From Hoeflea sp. IMCC20628 (lineage in GTDB: Bacteria; Pseudomonadota; Alphaproteobacteria; Rhizobiales; Rhizobiaceae): a DNA stretch of 64,000 nucleotides. The position numbers were made by a program, and so were the translations under genes. Numbering within the stretch: position 1 is the stretch's first letter; each line of letters begins with the position of its first letter. The DNA is taken from NCBI RefSeq assembly GCF_001011155.1, contig NZ_CP011479.1, positions 700,501 through 764,500 of the forward strand, read 5' to 3'. The notes beneath the pieces were generated by a model, which saw only the letters and a list, made by a program, of their open reading frames with translations, was not told where the DNA came from and made no database searches. Below, piece by piece: positions 1 through 9,695 of this stretch.

Positions 1-740
1 AGAATGGCGTCGACCACCGATTCGGGCACCGGCATCTGCCGGATCAGCATCTGGATCGCGGCGAGGCGTTCCATGGTTATGGCCGGCCTGGCAATAGATT
101 CCTCGGCGCCGGTGGTTTCAAGCAGGATCTGCCGTTCCGCCGCCATTTCCGGGTAGGGCACGTCGACCTGCATCAGGAAGCGGTCAAGCTGGGCTTCGGG
201 AAGCGGGTAGGTGCCTTCCTGTTCCAGCGGGTTCTGGGTGGCCAGCACATGGAAGGGACGCGGCAGATCATGCGGTGCGCCGGCGACGGTGACATGATAT
301 TCCTGCATCGCCTGCAGCAGCGCCGACTGGGTGCGCGGCGAGGCGCGGTTGATTTCATCGGCCATCAGAAGCTGGGTGAACACCGGGCCCGGCACAAAGC
401 GGAACGAGCGCCGTCCGGTCTCGTCCTGATCCATGACTTCGGAGCCCAGAATATCCGATGGCATCAGGTCAGGGGTGAACTGGATGCGGTTGGTGCTCAG
501 CCCCAGCACGGTGCCAAGCGTGGCGACAAGCTTGGTCTTGGCAAGCCCGGGAACACCGACGAGCAGGGCGTGGCCGCCGGACAAAACCGCAAGCAGGGTC
601 TGTTCGACGACTTTCTCCTGACCAAAGATGACTTTCGACACCGCCTGTCTGACAGCGGAGATATCCGCAAGTGCGTGCTCTGCGGCCGCGATTGCGGCTT
701 TCGCGTCAATTGGCTGTGTGACAGTGTCGATACGTCCCAT
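1..740 (-). CDS. MoxR-family AAA+ ATPase (3' end outside window)
   Basis: Reading leftward from an ATG at 740, 246 complete codons stay open to the window edge. The protein has a Walker A-like loop (GVPGLAKTK), a Walker B (LLMADEINRA) and a sensor-1 ATQNP motif, which is the MoxR branch of AAA+ ATPases. MoxR proteins act as cytoplasmic chaperones, often with DUF58/von Willebrand-A proteins encoded just downstream; here that would lie beyond base 1. It is divergent from the DUF1285 gene. The missing C-terminus is due only to the window boundary. Confidence 0.9.
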   Translation of the reverse strand, partial: MGRIDTVTQPIDAKAAIAAAEHALADISAVRQAVSKVIFGQEKVVEQTLLAVLSGGHALLVGVPGLAKTKLVATLGTVLGLSTNRIQFTPDLMPSDILGSEVMDQDETGRRSFRFVPGPVFTQLLMADEINRASPRTQSALLQAMQEYHVTVAGAPHDLPRPFHVLATQNPLEQEGTYPLPEAQLDRFLMQVDVPYPEMAAERQILLETTGAEESIARPAITMERLAAIQMLIRQMPVPESVVDAI

Positions 741-855
741 GGAATTCTCCGCGCGTTCCTGTTCGAAGCTGCCAAACAGCTTATTCTACCCTGAAAGGCT
801 GACAAGAGCAGTTCGGTTGACTATCTGATACCTATACTCATAGCTGGACAGGACA

Positions 856-1476
856 ATGGCAAAAACAAGGACTACCGAGAAAACAGATGCCGCCGGTCTG
901 GCGGCGCTGATTTCGCGCGCCCAGGGCGACCGCAATGCCGGCAAGGATGGCTTGCCGCCGGTTGAGCACTGGAATCCGCCCTATTGCGGCGATATCGACA
1001 TGGAAATCCGTGCTGACGGCACCTGGTTCTATATGGGGACACCCATCGGTCGACCGGCGCTGGTACGGCTTTTTTCCACGGTTTTGCGCGGTGACGAGGA
1101 CGGCAAGATCTATCTGGTCACGCCTGTGGAAAAGATCGGGATCCGTGTCATTGACGCCCCATTCCTGGCCGTCGAGATGACGGTTGCCGAGGAAGAGGAT
1201 GGTCAGGTGCTGATATTCCGCACCAATGTCGGCGATGTGGTGCGTGCCGGGCCGGACAATCCGCTGCGATTCGTCACCACCGGCGATACCGACCAGCTCA
1301 AGCCCTATCTCATGGTGCGCGGCCGGCTTGAAGCCCTGGTCAACCGGGCTGTGACCTACGACCTTCTGGCGCTCGGCGAGGAAGCCGTGATTGACGGTGA
1401 AAACATGTTCGTCATCCGCTCGGCCGGTGCGGTGTTCCCGGTGATGCCGATGGCAAAGCTAGAGGCGCAGCTTTGA
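856..1476 (+). CDS. DUF1285 domain protein
   Basis: A 206-residue soluble protein beginning at an ATG preceded by AGGACA. It matches the DUF1285 family by its central segment (DIDMEIRADGTWFYMGTPI) and C-terminal features (RSAGAVFPVMP). The family has no established biochemical role. The stop codon overlaps the TTG start of the NUDIX gene, which overlaps cca, so the three genes form one tight operon. That arrangement is common in rhizobia and suggests co-expression with tRNA maturation, although a functional link is only inference. Confidence 0.85.
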   Translation: MAKTRTTEKTDAAGLAALISRAQGDRNAGKDGLPPVEHWNPPYCGDIDMEIRADGTWFYMGTPIGRPALVRLFSTVLRGDEDGKIYLVTPVEKIGIRVIDAPFLAVEMTVAEEEDGQVLIFRTNVGDVVRAGPDNPLRFVTTGDTDQLKPYLMVRGRLEALVNRAVTYDLLALGEEAVIDGENMFVIRSAGAVFPVMPMAKLEAQL

Positions 1477-2132
1477 CCGGTGCGACTTCCGACTTTCCGT
1501 TGAGGTTTGATGCGCAAGATTTTCGCCGGCGTGCCCATGGTCACGATCCGGAGCGGGCTTTCGGGCTCGAGCCGGCGCATCTCGGCCATGGTGATCACGT
1601 GCTGAATCCGACACTGGTCTCCAGTCTCGCCGGCGTCAAACTGCGCGATGCGGCAGTGTTGGTTCCTGTGACCGATGCCGGAACTCTCTCCCAGGTGATC
1701 CTGACGCGGCGCACGACGACGATGCGCAAGCATTCGGGCCAGGTGGCGTTCCCCGGCGGCGCCATTGATCCCGAGGACGGCAGCCCAGAAATTGCCGCCA
1801 TGCGCGAGGCTGAAGAGGAAATCGGGCTTGATCGGCAATTCGTTGAACCGATCGGGCGGCTTCCGGTTTACATGACCACAACCGGATTCCGGATTACGCC
1901 GGTGCTGGCAGTGGTGCGGCCCGGTTATACCATCACCCCGAACCCGGACGAAGTTGATGCGGTGTTTGAAACGCCGCTGTCCTTCCTGATGGATCCTGCC
2001 AACCACAAGCGCGAAAGCCGCGTCTGGGATGGTATCGAACGGCATTATTTCGCCATGCCCTTTGGGCCACACCGTATCTGGGGTGTGACCGCCGGGATCA
2101 TTCGCACCATGTATGAAAGACTTTACGCATGA
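1473..2132 (+). CDS. NUDIX hydrolase, CoA pyrophosphatase type
   Basis: A 219-residue protein starting at TTG that overlaps the upstream stop. The NUDIX box is visible: GG, five residues, E, then REAEEEIGL. Just before it is the extended CoA-diphosphatase signature (LTRR...HSGQVAFPGG). Family members of this kind hydrolyse CoA or oxidised CoA to phosphopantetheine and 3',5'-ADP in the cytosol. The last four bases overlap the ATG of cca. A GTG/ATG start further inside would remove conserved sequence, so the TTG is preferred. Confidence 0.88.
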   Translation: MTGATSDFPLRFDAQDFRRRAHGHDPERAFGLEPAHLGHGDHVLNPTLVSSLAGVKLRDAAVLVPVTDAGTLSQVILTRRTTTMRKHSGQVAFPGGAIDPEDGSPEIAAMREAEEEIGLDRQFVEPIGRLPVYMTTTGFRITPVLAVVRPGYTITPNPDEVDAVFETPLSFLMDPANHKRESRVWDGIERHYFAMPFGPHRIWGVTAGIIRTMYERLYA

Positions 2133-3379
2133 GCCTTGCAGCAAGCGTCGCCGACCAATCCTGGTTCAAAGATCCGGCACTTGCGCGGATTTTCGAACTG
2201 CTCAATGCGGACGGTGAAGAAGTGCGGGTGGTTGGCGGCGCGGTGCGCAATGCGCTGATGGAACTGCCGGTCTCCGATACCGATCTTGCGACAACCTGGG
2301 CCCCGGATCAGGTGATGGCGCGGGCAAAGGCGGCCAGCATCCGGGCGGTGCCGACAGGTATTGATCATGGCACCGTGACGCTGGTGATCGATGGCCGCGG
2401 CTTTGAAATCACCACGCTGCGCCATGATGCGGAGACCGATGGAAGGCGCGCCAAGGTGAGTTTCGGACGCGACTGGCAGGTTGATGCCGAGCGGCGGGAT
2501 TTCACCATCAACGCGCTGTACGCCGACCGGACCGGCGCCATCATTGACCTTGTTGGCGGGCTGGACGATATCGAGACCCGCACAGTGCGCTTCATCGGCA
2601 ATGCGGATGACCGCATCGCGGAGGATCATCTGCGAATCCTGCGCTATTTCCGGTTTTTTGCCCATTACGGCAGCGGCCGTCCCGACGCGGCTGCGCTGAA
2701 GGCCTGCGCCAGGGCGCGCGACAGCCTCGCCAAGCTCTCGGCCGAGCGGGTCTGGAAAGAGCTCAAGACTCTGCTCAAGGCCCGCGATCCGGGGCGGGCG
2801 CTGTTGTGGATGCGCCAGGCAGGCGTGCTGACCGCCGTGCTGCCCGAAAGCGAGAAATGGGGCATTGATTCAATCGGCGGGCTTGTTGCCACAGAAGCAG
2901 CGCTGGATTGGGCTCCCGATCCAATGCTGCGGTTGATGGCGATTGTGCCACCGGATACGGAACGGATGCGCGAGCTCTCGTCGCGGCTCAAGATGTCGCG
3001 CGTCGAGGCTGACCGGCTGGGCAAATGGGCCGGAGCGCCGGCTATCCAGCCAACGCTGGCGATCACCGCGCTGGACCGACTTTTGTACCGTCACGGGGCA
3101 GAGCCGATGGCGGACCGGATCCGGTTGTCGCTGGTGTCTGCGCGGACCCGCGCTGATACCGACACATCCGCGCTCACCGATGCCGCCGGCCACAGTCGCC
3201 ATCTAACCCGGGCCCTGAGTTGGGAGAGACCACAGTTTCCGGTCGCAGGCGCCGACCTGATAGCCAAGGGTATTTCGCCCGGTCCGGATATGGGCGTGCA
3301 ACTGGCGGCGCTGGAAGAGCGCTGGATCGACAGCAATTTCACGCTCGACAAAGCCACGTTGCTGGCCGAGATCGGTTGA
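2129..3379 (+). CDS. cca: CCA tRNA nucleotidyltransferase
   Basis: 416 residues. The class II polymerase-beta-like nucleotidyltransferase head is clear: VVGGAVRNALM followed by DTDLA (the metal-binding DxD), then RRDFTINALY and the RFIGNADDRIAEDHLRILR helix that follows in tRNA-CCA enzymes. It adds or repairs the 3'-CCA of tRNAs in the cytoplasm. Third gene of the DUF1285-NUDIX-cca operon (4-bp ATGA overlap). No HD phosphohydrolase domain is seen, as usual for the alphaproteobacterial form. Confidence 0.93.
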   Translation: MSLAASVADQSWFKDPALARIFELLNADGEEVRVVGGAVRNALMELPVSDTDLATTWAPDQVMARAKAASIRAVPTGIDHGTVTLVIDGRGFEITTLRHDAETDGRRAKVSFGRDWQVDAERRDFTINALYADRTGAIIDLVGGLDDIETRTVRFIGNADDRIAEDHLRILRYFRFFAHYGSGRPDAAALKACARARDSLAKLSAERVWKELKTLLKARDPGRALLWMRQAGVLTAVLPESEKWGIDSIGGLVATEAALDWAPDPMLRLMAIVPPDTERMRELSSRLKMSRVEADRLGKWAGAPAIQPTLAITALDRLLYRHGAEPMADRIRLSLVSARTRADTDTSALTDAAGHSRHLTRALSWERPQFPVAGADLIAKGISPGPDMGVQLAALEERWIDSNFTLDKATLLAEIG

Positions 3380-3574
3380 TCTGAAGCTGGTTCAATATCA
3401 GCAGCTTTGTGCCGTTTTTCATGTTTGCTGACAGATTGCTCGCAGCCGGTAATCGTTTCGCGACACTGCGCGCGCGTGAGGCAATCCAAGCGTATTGTTA
3501 ACTTTGCTTTGATATCGATAGCTGTGTGGGTGGGCGCTTGAAGCGGTAGCCCATACGGGTGCGCAAGGGACGCT

Positions 3575-4111
3575 TTGTCCTATCAGAATTCCGCATTTTA
3601 CAGTCCGGAATTTTGGCTCCGGCATCCGGTGCTCTTGTATGAACAGGACTGGAAGATGATTCTGGGTCAAAGCATGTTCGAAGTCGTTCTGGATCGCCTG
3701 GGCAAAGACAGGGCGGATGCTCTGCAATCGAGCTCTTCGGCCTGGAACCGGATACGTGGTCTCAATGCGAGCTTCGTCGGTGCTGGTTGCGAGCCGGCAC
3801 GCTGGAGAGACAGCGAACAGCCCAATATCGCCGCTTCCGCCTATAATGATGACGTGCTTGCACCACCGCCAAAGCCTGCTTTTGATGCTTCGCAGTTCAA
3901 GCGGCTGAGCCCTGAGGACGTGGCAAAAGATATCCAATTGCTGCCCTCGGACAATCCGACCGAGTTGCATCTGAAACGGCGGAATTTTGCGCGCTTGAAT
4001 CATCCCGACCGGGTGCCGGAAGAATGGCGGGACGCGGCCACGACCCGCATGAAGATCGCCAATCGGCTGATTGACGACGCGCTGGCGTTGGTGGCTTTAA
4101 CCCAAGCCTGA
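3575..4111 (+). CDS. Hypothetical protein with J-domain-like C-terminus
   Basis: 178 residues from a TTG codon preceded by CAAGGGA; an in-frame ATG at 3656 is the alternative start. The C-terminal ~45 residues resemble a short J-domain: a helix with KRRNFARL, the HPD tripeptide in LNHPDR, then an Arg/Lys-rich helix (MKIANRLIDDAL). Such proteins may stimulate an Hsp70, but nothing else shows a partner. The N-terminal part is not recognised. It is flanked by about 195 bp of non-coding DNA on the left and stands alone. Confidence 0.7.
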   Translation: MSYQNSAFYSPEFWLRHPVLLYEQDWKMILGQSMFEVVLDRLGKDRADALQSSSSAWNRIRGLNASFVGAGCEPARWRDSEQPNIAASAYNDDVLAPPPKPAFDASQFKRLSPEDVAKDIQLLPSDNPTELHLKRRNFARLNHPDRVPEEWRDAATTRMKIANRLIDDALALVALTQA

Positions 4112-4138
4112 GCCGCATTCCCGCACGGTTGCTCTTTA

Positions 4139-4324
4139 TCAGGCGGCGTCTTGCTCGTCGCTGATGTGCGCCTTGATCTGCTCAACGGTGGATGGCCGAA
4201 TGGTTGTTTCGCCGTGGGTCTGGCGCAGATGGTCCACCGTGCGTGCGACGATGTCCGCTTCGTTGTCCGACCGGGTGTGCCATTCGCAACCGGGGACGAT
4301 AGTTCCGCATTGGAAGGTCTTCAT
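4139..4324 (-). CDS. DUF1059 small protein
   Basis: 61 residues starting MKTFQCGTIVPGCEW. The pattern of an N-terminal Cys, a second Cys plus His (PGCEWH), a central His-rich helix (VDHLRQTHGE) and a terminal helix is typical of the DUF1059 family, whose members are small putative metal-binding proteins of unknown role. The ATG has GGAGATAGCC upstream, a good Shine-Dalgarno. It is convergent with the J-domain-like gene and divergent from the inositol monophosphatase gene. Confidence 0.8.
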   Translation of the reverse strand: MKTFQCGTIVPGCEWHTRSDNEADIVARTVDHLRQTHGETTIRPSTVEQIKAHISDEQDAA

Positions 4325-4567
4325 GGCTATCTCCTCTTTTCAAAGCCAATACCAGAAACCCGCCTTTGCCGGCGCACCGGTCGACGGAACGAAAGCATAG
4401 CACAAATCGAGCATTTTGGCACCGGACGGCGAGATGCGTGACATCAAACCGCATGTTTGGGCCGATGAGCTGAACCCTTGGCCGGTTTGCGGATTTAACG
4501 GGCTGGCCAGAAAGGTGTGCTTGGATTAGCATCCCGGCATCAAATCCATGACAAGCAGGAATAGCCC

Positions 4568-5359
4568 GTGCAGGACCAAGACAGACTGGACTTCGCCGTT
4601 GAGCTTGCCCGCAAGGCCGGCGCCTTCGCCAAGCACCATTTTCAGGCAATCGATGCTCTGGTGATTGAAAGCAAGGGGCATCAGGACCTGGTTTCCAACG
4701 CCGACAAGGACACCGAAACCCTGATCAGGGCAGCGCTTGCAGAGCATTACCCGGATGATGGCATCGTCGGTGAGGAACATGGCCGCAAGCACGGCTCAAG
4801 CGGCTATGACTGGGTGATCGATCCCATCGACGGCACCGCCAATTTTGTTCGCGGGATACCGCAATGGTGCGTGGCCATTGCCTGCGCCAAGGCGGGCGAA
4901 GCGGTGATCGGCGTGATTTTCGAACCATCATCGGATGAAATGTTCACGGCCTCTAAGGGCGGTGGTGCCTTTGTCAACGGAAAGCCGCTGCGGGCTGTTC
5001 AAACCGATGACATTGGCCAGGGATCGATCGGGATCGGCTTTTCCGGCCGCGCTCCGGCAATGGCGGCAGCAACAGCAGTCGCCATGGTGATCGAGCGCGG
5101 TGGCGTGTTTTTCCGCAATGCCTCGGGCGCGTTGATGCTGGCCTATGTCGCCGCAGGGCGTTTGCTTGGCTACATCGAAGAACACATGAACTCCTGGGAT
5201 TGCGTCGCCGGGTTGCTGATGATCGAGGAAGCCGGCGGGACAATCGTCAAACCCGACCCTACAACGAGCCTTGACCACGGCACCGTGGTGATCGCGGGAG
5301 GTGCGAACATGTTCGACGAGATCAAGTCGATCGCCGAGACGAGCTTCAGCCAGAAATAA
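4568..5359 (+). CDS. Inositol monophosphatase family protein
   Basis: 263 residues. The lithium-sensitive phosphatase signatures are present: GEEHG (metal-ligand Glu), WVIDPIDGTANFVRG (motif A) and WDCVAGLLMIEEAGG (motif B). Members dephosphorylate inositol-1-phosphate, PAP or related sugar phosphates using Mg2+; the substrate cannot be read from sequence. GTG is used as start. The 3' end overlaps the convergent ABC ATPase gene by 14 bp, so no terminator fits between them. Confidence 0.9.
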   Translation: MQDQDRLDFAVELARKAGAFAKHHFQAIDALVIESKGHQDLVSNADKDTETLIRAALAEHYPDDGIVGEEHGRKHGSSGYDWVIDPIDGTANFVRGIPQWCVAIACAKAGEAVIGVIFEPSSDEMFTASKGGGAFVNGKPLRAVQTDDIGQGSIGIGFSGRAPAMAAATAVAMVIERGGVFFRNASGALMLAYVAAGRLLGYIEEHMNSWDCVAGLLMIEEAGGTIVKPDPTTSLDHGTVVIAGGANMFDEIKSIAETSFSQK

Positions 5360-6422
5360 GCACCGTGCCGCGCTCGGGGAAATGCAGGGCGATATCGTCG
5401 CCGACGGCGAAGGGTGCGTCGACATCATTGCAGACGGCAAATACCGGGCCGATGGCGGTTTCGGCAAAACACTCGAGATGCCGCCCGACATAGGTGACCT
5501 TGGTCAGCCGCGCCGGAAGTGCATTTGCCGTTCCGGCCTTGACCAGTTCAAGGCGGCCGGGCCGGATGGCAAGCTTTGCAGCTCCCGGCTTCATGCCGCG
5601 TGAAGGCAGGTCGAGGCGGACCGGACCCAGAACTGTCGTCGCCTTGTCATTGGCAACGCTTTCGATTTCGCAATCAAGCAGATTGGCCTCACCGATGAAA
5701 TCGGCGACGAAGCCGTTGATCGGCGCGTCATAGAGATCGCGTGGCGTGCCTTCCTGGGCGATCACCGCATTGTTCATGACGATGATCCGGTCCGAGACCG
5801 CCAGCGCCTCTTCCTGGTCATGGGTAACATAGACCACGGTGAGCCCGAGCTTGGTCTGGATGTCGCGAATATCTTCGCGCACCTGGCGGCGCAGCTTGGC
5901 GTCGAGATTGGACAGCGGTTCGTCAAACAACAGCACCTGCGGCTCCAGAACCAGCGCCCGGGCGACGGCCACCCGCTGTTGCTGGCCGCCCGAGAGCTGG
6001 CTGGGCAGTCGTGCGCCGAAATCCTGCAATCCAACAAGTTGCAAGCCTGCCATCGCCCGCTCGCCGACTTCCTTCTTGGGGAAGCCTGAGAATTTGAGCC
6101 CGTATTCGACGTTTTCGCGCACGCTCATATGCGGAAACAGGGCATAGGACTGGAACACCATCGACACGTCGCGGTCGGTGGCGGGAAGTTTGGTGACATC
6201 CTCTCCGCCAATCAGGATCTGGCCTGACGAGACCATTTCCAGCCCGGCGATCATGCGCAAGGTGGTGGTCTTGCCGCAACCCGAGGGGCCGAGCAGCGTC
6301 ACCAGTTTTCCCTGTTCGACGGTCAGCGAAATACTGTCCACCGCCGCCACCTTGGCATTGGGGTAGATTTTGGTGACATCGCGGAATTCCACTGATGCGG
6401 CGTTGCTGCCTATGACGCTCAA
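5346..6422 (-). CDS. ABC importer ATPase, FbpC/AfuC type
   Basis: About 358 residues if started at the TTG at 6422, which has GGGAGG eight bases upstream; a TTG six codons earlier (6440) is possible. It shows Walker A (GPSGCGKTTT), ABC signature (LSGGQQQRVAVARAL), Walker B (VLLFDEP) and a C-terminal TOBE region (residues ~280-358). It energises uptake through the adjacent permease. The preferred start leaves one base after the permease stop, so the two are translationally coupled. The family imports ferric iron, though close relatives import hexose phosphates. Confidence 0.88.
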   Translation of the reverse strand: MSVIGSNAASVEFRDVTKIYPNAKVAAVDSISLTVEQGKLVTLLGPSGCGKTTTLRMIAGLEMVSSGQILIGGEDVTKLPATDRDVSMVFQSYALFPHMSVRENVEYGLKFSGFPKKEVGERAMAGLQLVGLQDFGARLPSQLSGGQQQRVAVARALVLEPQVLLFDEPLSNLDAKLRRQVREDIRDIQTKLGLTVVYVTHDQEEALAVSDRIIVMNNAVIAQEGTPRDLYDAPINGFVADFIGEANLLDCEIESVANDKATTVLGPVRLDLPSRGMKPGAAKLAIRPGRLELVKAGTANALPARLTKVTYVGRHLECFAETAIGPVFAVCNDVDAPFAVGDDIALHFPERGTVLISG

Positions 6423-6423
6423 C

Positions 6424-8664
6424 TTATCCGCCTCCCACAATTGCTATTGGTTTGGTTGCGTGGCCTGTGCCACGACGACCGATGTTGCGGCTGCCGACGA
6501 TCAGTTGCATGGCGCCGATGACGGCCAGCATGACGAAGATCAGCGCCGTGGCATAGGCAATGGCGATGCCATATTCATTGTTTTCGACACGGCCGACGAT
6601 GTAACTGGTCGACAGATTGTAGCGGGCGCTGACGAGGAAAATGACCGCGCTGATGGCGGTCATGGCGCGCACGAAGGAATAGACCAAAGCTGCGAGGATG
6701 GCCGGGCGCAGCAGCGGCAGGATGATGCGGATGAAGGTCTGAAACGAATTGGCGCCCAGCGTCAGCGAGGATTCATCCAGGCTCTTGTCGAGCTGTGACA
6801 TCGAGGCCACCCCGGCGCGCACGCCCACCGGCATGTTGCGGAAGATGAAGGACAGGATCAGGATCAGTGCGGTGCCGGTCAGTTCTATCGGCGGCAGGTT
6901 GAAGGCGATGACATAGGCCACGCCGATCACGGTTCCGGGAATGGCGAATGACAACATGGTGCCGAATTCGAAGGCGTTCTTGCCGGCAAAGCGCTGGCGC
7001 GCCAGCAGATAGGCGGTGAGCAGGCCGAGCATGGCGGTCAGCGGGGCCGACACCAGGGCAATCCAGATCGTCGTCCAGAACGAGGCCCAGGCCGAGCCTT
7101 TCAGGTGCAGGCCAAATTCGTTCCAGCCGATGGCAAAGGCCTGGATGTAGTGATCGAAGGTCAGCGAGGTGTCGACGCCCCACAGCTTGACGAAACTGCC
7201 GTAAAAGATCGTCGCATAGACCACCACCGTGACAAGGATCCAGAATGTTGCCAGCGCGGTAATGACGATGGTCAGGCCGCGGGGCAGCGGAGGGTGGACG
7301 CCGGCGTCACCCTTGCCGGCGACCGTGGTGTAGGATTTCTTGCCGAGCCAGAAGCGCTGGGCGTAAAAGGCGCTGAGCGTGAAGATCAGCAGCACGATGG
7401 CGAGGATGGCTGCCTGCGACTGGTCATATTGGGCGCCGACGATGGCGAAGAAGATCTCGGTCGACAACACATCGTAATTGCCGCCAAGCACCAGCGGATT
7501 GCCGAAATCAGCCATGCTTTCGATAAAGCCAAGCAGGAAGGCATTGGCAAGCCCTGGCCGCATCAATGGCAGCGATACGGTCCAGAAGGTTTGCCACTTG
7601 TTGGCGCGCAGGGTTTGCGCTGCCTCTTCCATCGACGGGCTGACGCCTTCGACGACGCCGATCAGTACCAGAAAGGCAATCGGCGTGAAGGCCAGTGTCT
7701 GGGCGATCATCAGGCCGGGCAGGCCATAGACCCAGCGCGTTGCCTGGACATCAAACAGCCAGGAGAAGCCCTGGGTGACGACGCCGGAAAGGCCGAACAG
7801 CAGGATAATGGCGAGGCCAATAACGAAGGGCGGGGTGATTACCGGCAACACCGTCAAGGCGCGGAGCACGCGCTGGAAACGGACATTGGTCCGGGTGGCG
7901 ATCAGCGCAAAGACCAGTCCGAGCGCTGTGGTGATGAAGCCGATGACGACGGCGAGAAACAGCGAGTTCCAGGCCACGCCGCAGCGGGTTCCGCTGGTCA
8001 CGCAACCGAGACTCCATATCCGGTCGGAAAACAGTTTGGCGAGGAACGTGGAAAGCGAATAGCTGCCTTCCTCGGTCAGCAGCGCGCTGGCCAGCATCTG
8101 CGCGATCGGCACGAAGATGAACAGTCCGACGACGGCGATGATGAAACCGATGCTGCTGACGACAAAGACATCGCCGCCGACCGCGCCGCGGGCCGCGATA
8201 CCCAATGCGAGCAGGAACAGGAAGGCGCCCGCCACCAGCATGGCGCCATAGCCCATGCCGAACTGGCGGTCGTCAAGCGGGCCGAAAGCCTCGGTCATCC
8301 AGGCGAAACGCCAGCCGCGCAGGCCAACGCCATAGCCCTGGGCAAAGAACCAGAACAGCCCGAAGGCGCCGATGGCGATGAGAAGCCAGCCGAACAGCGG
8401 ATCCTGTTTCTGCCTGCGCCACAGCAGCAGCGGCAATAAAAGTGGAAGCGCCAGCGGTGCCAGCCAGGTTTTCTCTCCCTGGGCGACGAGAAACAGAGCC
8501 GGCGCAAATTCCGCATCGAAGGGATAGCCGTCGAACAGCCAGGAAAACGAGAAGAAATTGTCCTGAAGTCCATACCACGGCAGGACTGCATAGCCGACCC
8601 ACCCGACCGCCATCCAGAGGACAACGGCCGGGTGCAACTTCGCGGTTTCCTGCCTGACCCGCAC
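6424..8664 (-). CDS. ABC importer permease, fused two-domain FbpB/AfuB type
   Basis: 746 residues from a GTG five bases after the substrate-binding gene. Two binding-protein-dependent transport modules are fused (roughly residues 220-430 and 500-735); each has an EAA-type loop (EEAAQTLRANKWQTFW and ESSLTLGANSFQTF). The first ~215 residues add several extra hydrophobic segments, so about 15 membrane helices are expected. This long form is typical of the AfuB branch of ferric-type permeases. It forms one operon with the binding protein and ATPase. Confidence 0.9.
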   Translation of the reverse strand: MRVRQETAKLHPAVVLWMAVGWVGYAVLPWYGLQDNFFSFSWLFDGYPFDAEFAPALFLVAQGEKTWLAPLALPLLLPLLLWRRQKQDPLFGWLLIAIGAFGLFWFFAQGYGVGLRGWRFAWMTEAFGPLDDRQFGMGYGAMLVAGAFLFLLALGIAARGAVGGDVFVVSSIGFIIAVVGLFIFVPIAQMLASALLTEEGSYSLSTFLAKLFSDRIWSLGCVTSGTRCGVAWNSLFLAVVIGFITTALGLVFALIATRTNVRFQRVLRALTVLPVITPPFVIGLAIILLFGLSGVVTQGFSWLFDVQATRWVYGLPGLMIAQTLAFTPIAFLVLIGVVEGVSPSMEEAAQTLRANKWQTFWTVSLPLMRPGLANAFLLGFIESMADFGNPLVLGGNYDVLSTEIFFAIVGAQYDQSQAAILAIVLLIFTLSAFYAQRFWLGKKSYTTVAGKGDAGVHPPLPRGLTIVITALATFWILVTVVVYATIFYGSFVKLWGVDTSLTFDHYIQAFAIGWNEFGLHLKGSAWASFWTTIWIALVSAPLTAMLGLLTAYLLARQRFAGKNAFEFGTMLSFAIPGTVIGVAYVIAFNLPPIELTGTALILILSFIFRNMPVGVRAGVASMSQLDKSLDESSLTLGANSFQTFIRIILPLLRPAILAALVYSFVRAMTAISAVIFLVSARYNLSTSYIVGRVENNEYGIAIAYATALIFVMLAVIGAMQLIVGSRNIGRRGTGHATKPIAIVGGG

Positions 8665-8669
8665 GCCGG

Positions 8670-9695
8670 TTACTGAGGCAGTACCGAGACTTCGTCATCC
8701 CACTTTTTCAGCAGGCGCTTGCGCTCGTCGGACGAGCCATACTTCTCGAAATCATAATCGATCAGCTTGATGGTCGACAGATCCGGCGCCAGTTCCGATT
8801 GTGTTGCCGATTTGTTGGACGGCACCTGGAATGATTTGACGTCCTTGGCGCGTGACTGAACTTCTGCGCTCAGGGCCCAGTCATAGAACTTGCGGGCGGA
8901 GTCCGGATTACGGCCGCCGGCAATGATCGACATCGAACCTATTTCATAGCCGGTGCCTTCGCAGGGTGCGACGGTGACAATCGGGAAGCCGCTGGCCGAT
9001 TGGGACACAGCATCATGCATGAAAACAATGCCGATGGTGTTCTCGCCCAGGCCTGCTGCCTTGATCGGCGCCGAACCCGACTTGGTGTACTGATTGATGT
9101 TCTTGTGCAGGTCCTTCATGAACTGGAACCCGTCCTCTTCGCCGAACAGCTGCACCATGGTGGCAAGCGTCGTGTAGGCGGTGCCGGACGAATTCGGGTT
9201 CGCCATCTGAACATGGCCCTTGTATTCAGGCTTGGTCAAATCCTTCCAGCAGGCCGGAACCGGCAGGTTGTTTTTCTCCAGAAGATCCTTGTTGTAGCCA
9301 AAGCCAAGCGCGCCGGAATAAATCCCGATGGTCTTGTTGCCGGCTGATTCCGCCTGGCGGATGGCCCAGTCGTTGAGCTGGTCACGCATCGGCGACATGT
9401 ATTCCTCGGTCATGCCTTCATTTGCGGCCTGCAAATGCGGGTCACCGGTTCCGCCCCACCAGATGTCGCCCTTCGGATTTGAAGATTCCGCCTTGATCTG
9501 GGCAAAGGTTTCGCCGGAGCTTTTGCGGGTCATGTCGACCCGAATACCGGTTTCTTCCTCAAATCCCCGGGCCATCAACTGGCACCAGGTCTCGTCAGCG
9601 GAGCAATACAGAGTGAGATTGTCAGCGAGCGCAACACCGGACCCAAGTACGGTTGACGCGGCGAGCGCAAAACCCGCCAGAAGCGATAGTTTCAT
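8670..9695 (-). CDS. ABC substrate-binding protein, FbpA/AfuA type
   Basis: 341 residues with a Sec signal peptide (MKLSLLAGFALAAST...ALA, cleavage near residue 24) and a periplasmic binding-protein fold starting DNLTLYCSADETWC. A strong ribosome site (GGGAGG) precedes the ATG. The family binds ferric iron or, in the Actinobacillus AfuA case, hexose phosphates; the motif DIWWGGTGDPH should be compared with both. The TGA-N9-TCA site upstream favours iron-responsive control. It is first gene of the three-gene importer operon. Confidence 0.87.
   Translation of the reverse strand: MKLSLLAGFALAASTVLGSGVALADNLTLYCSADETWCQLMARGFEEETGIRVDMTRKSSGETFAQIKAESSNPKGDIWWGGTGDPHLQAANEGMTEEYMSPMRDQLNDWAIRQAESAGNKTIGIYSGALGFGYNKDLLEKNNLPVPACWKDLTKPEYKGHVQMANPNSSGTAYTTLATMVQLFGEEDGFQFMKDLHKNINQYTKSGSAPIKAAGLGENTIGIVFMHDAVSQSASGFPIVTVAPCEGTGYEIGSMSIIAGGRNPDSARKFYDWALSAEVQSRAKDVKSFQVPSNKSATQSELAPDLSTIKLIDYDFEKYGSSDERKRLLKKWDDEVSVLPQ

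Noticed and set aside
7105-8439. A 444-codon open frame opposite the ABC permease
   Set aside because: Same shadow effect; low-complexity Asp/Gly/Gln-rich product, no ribosome site.
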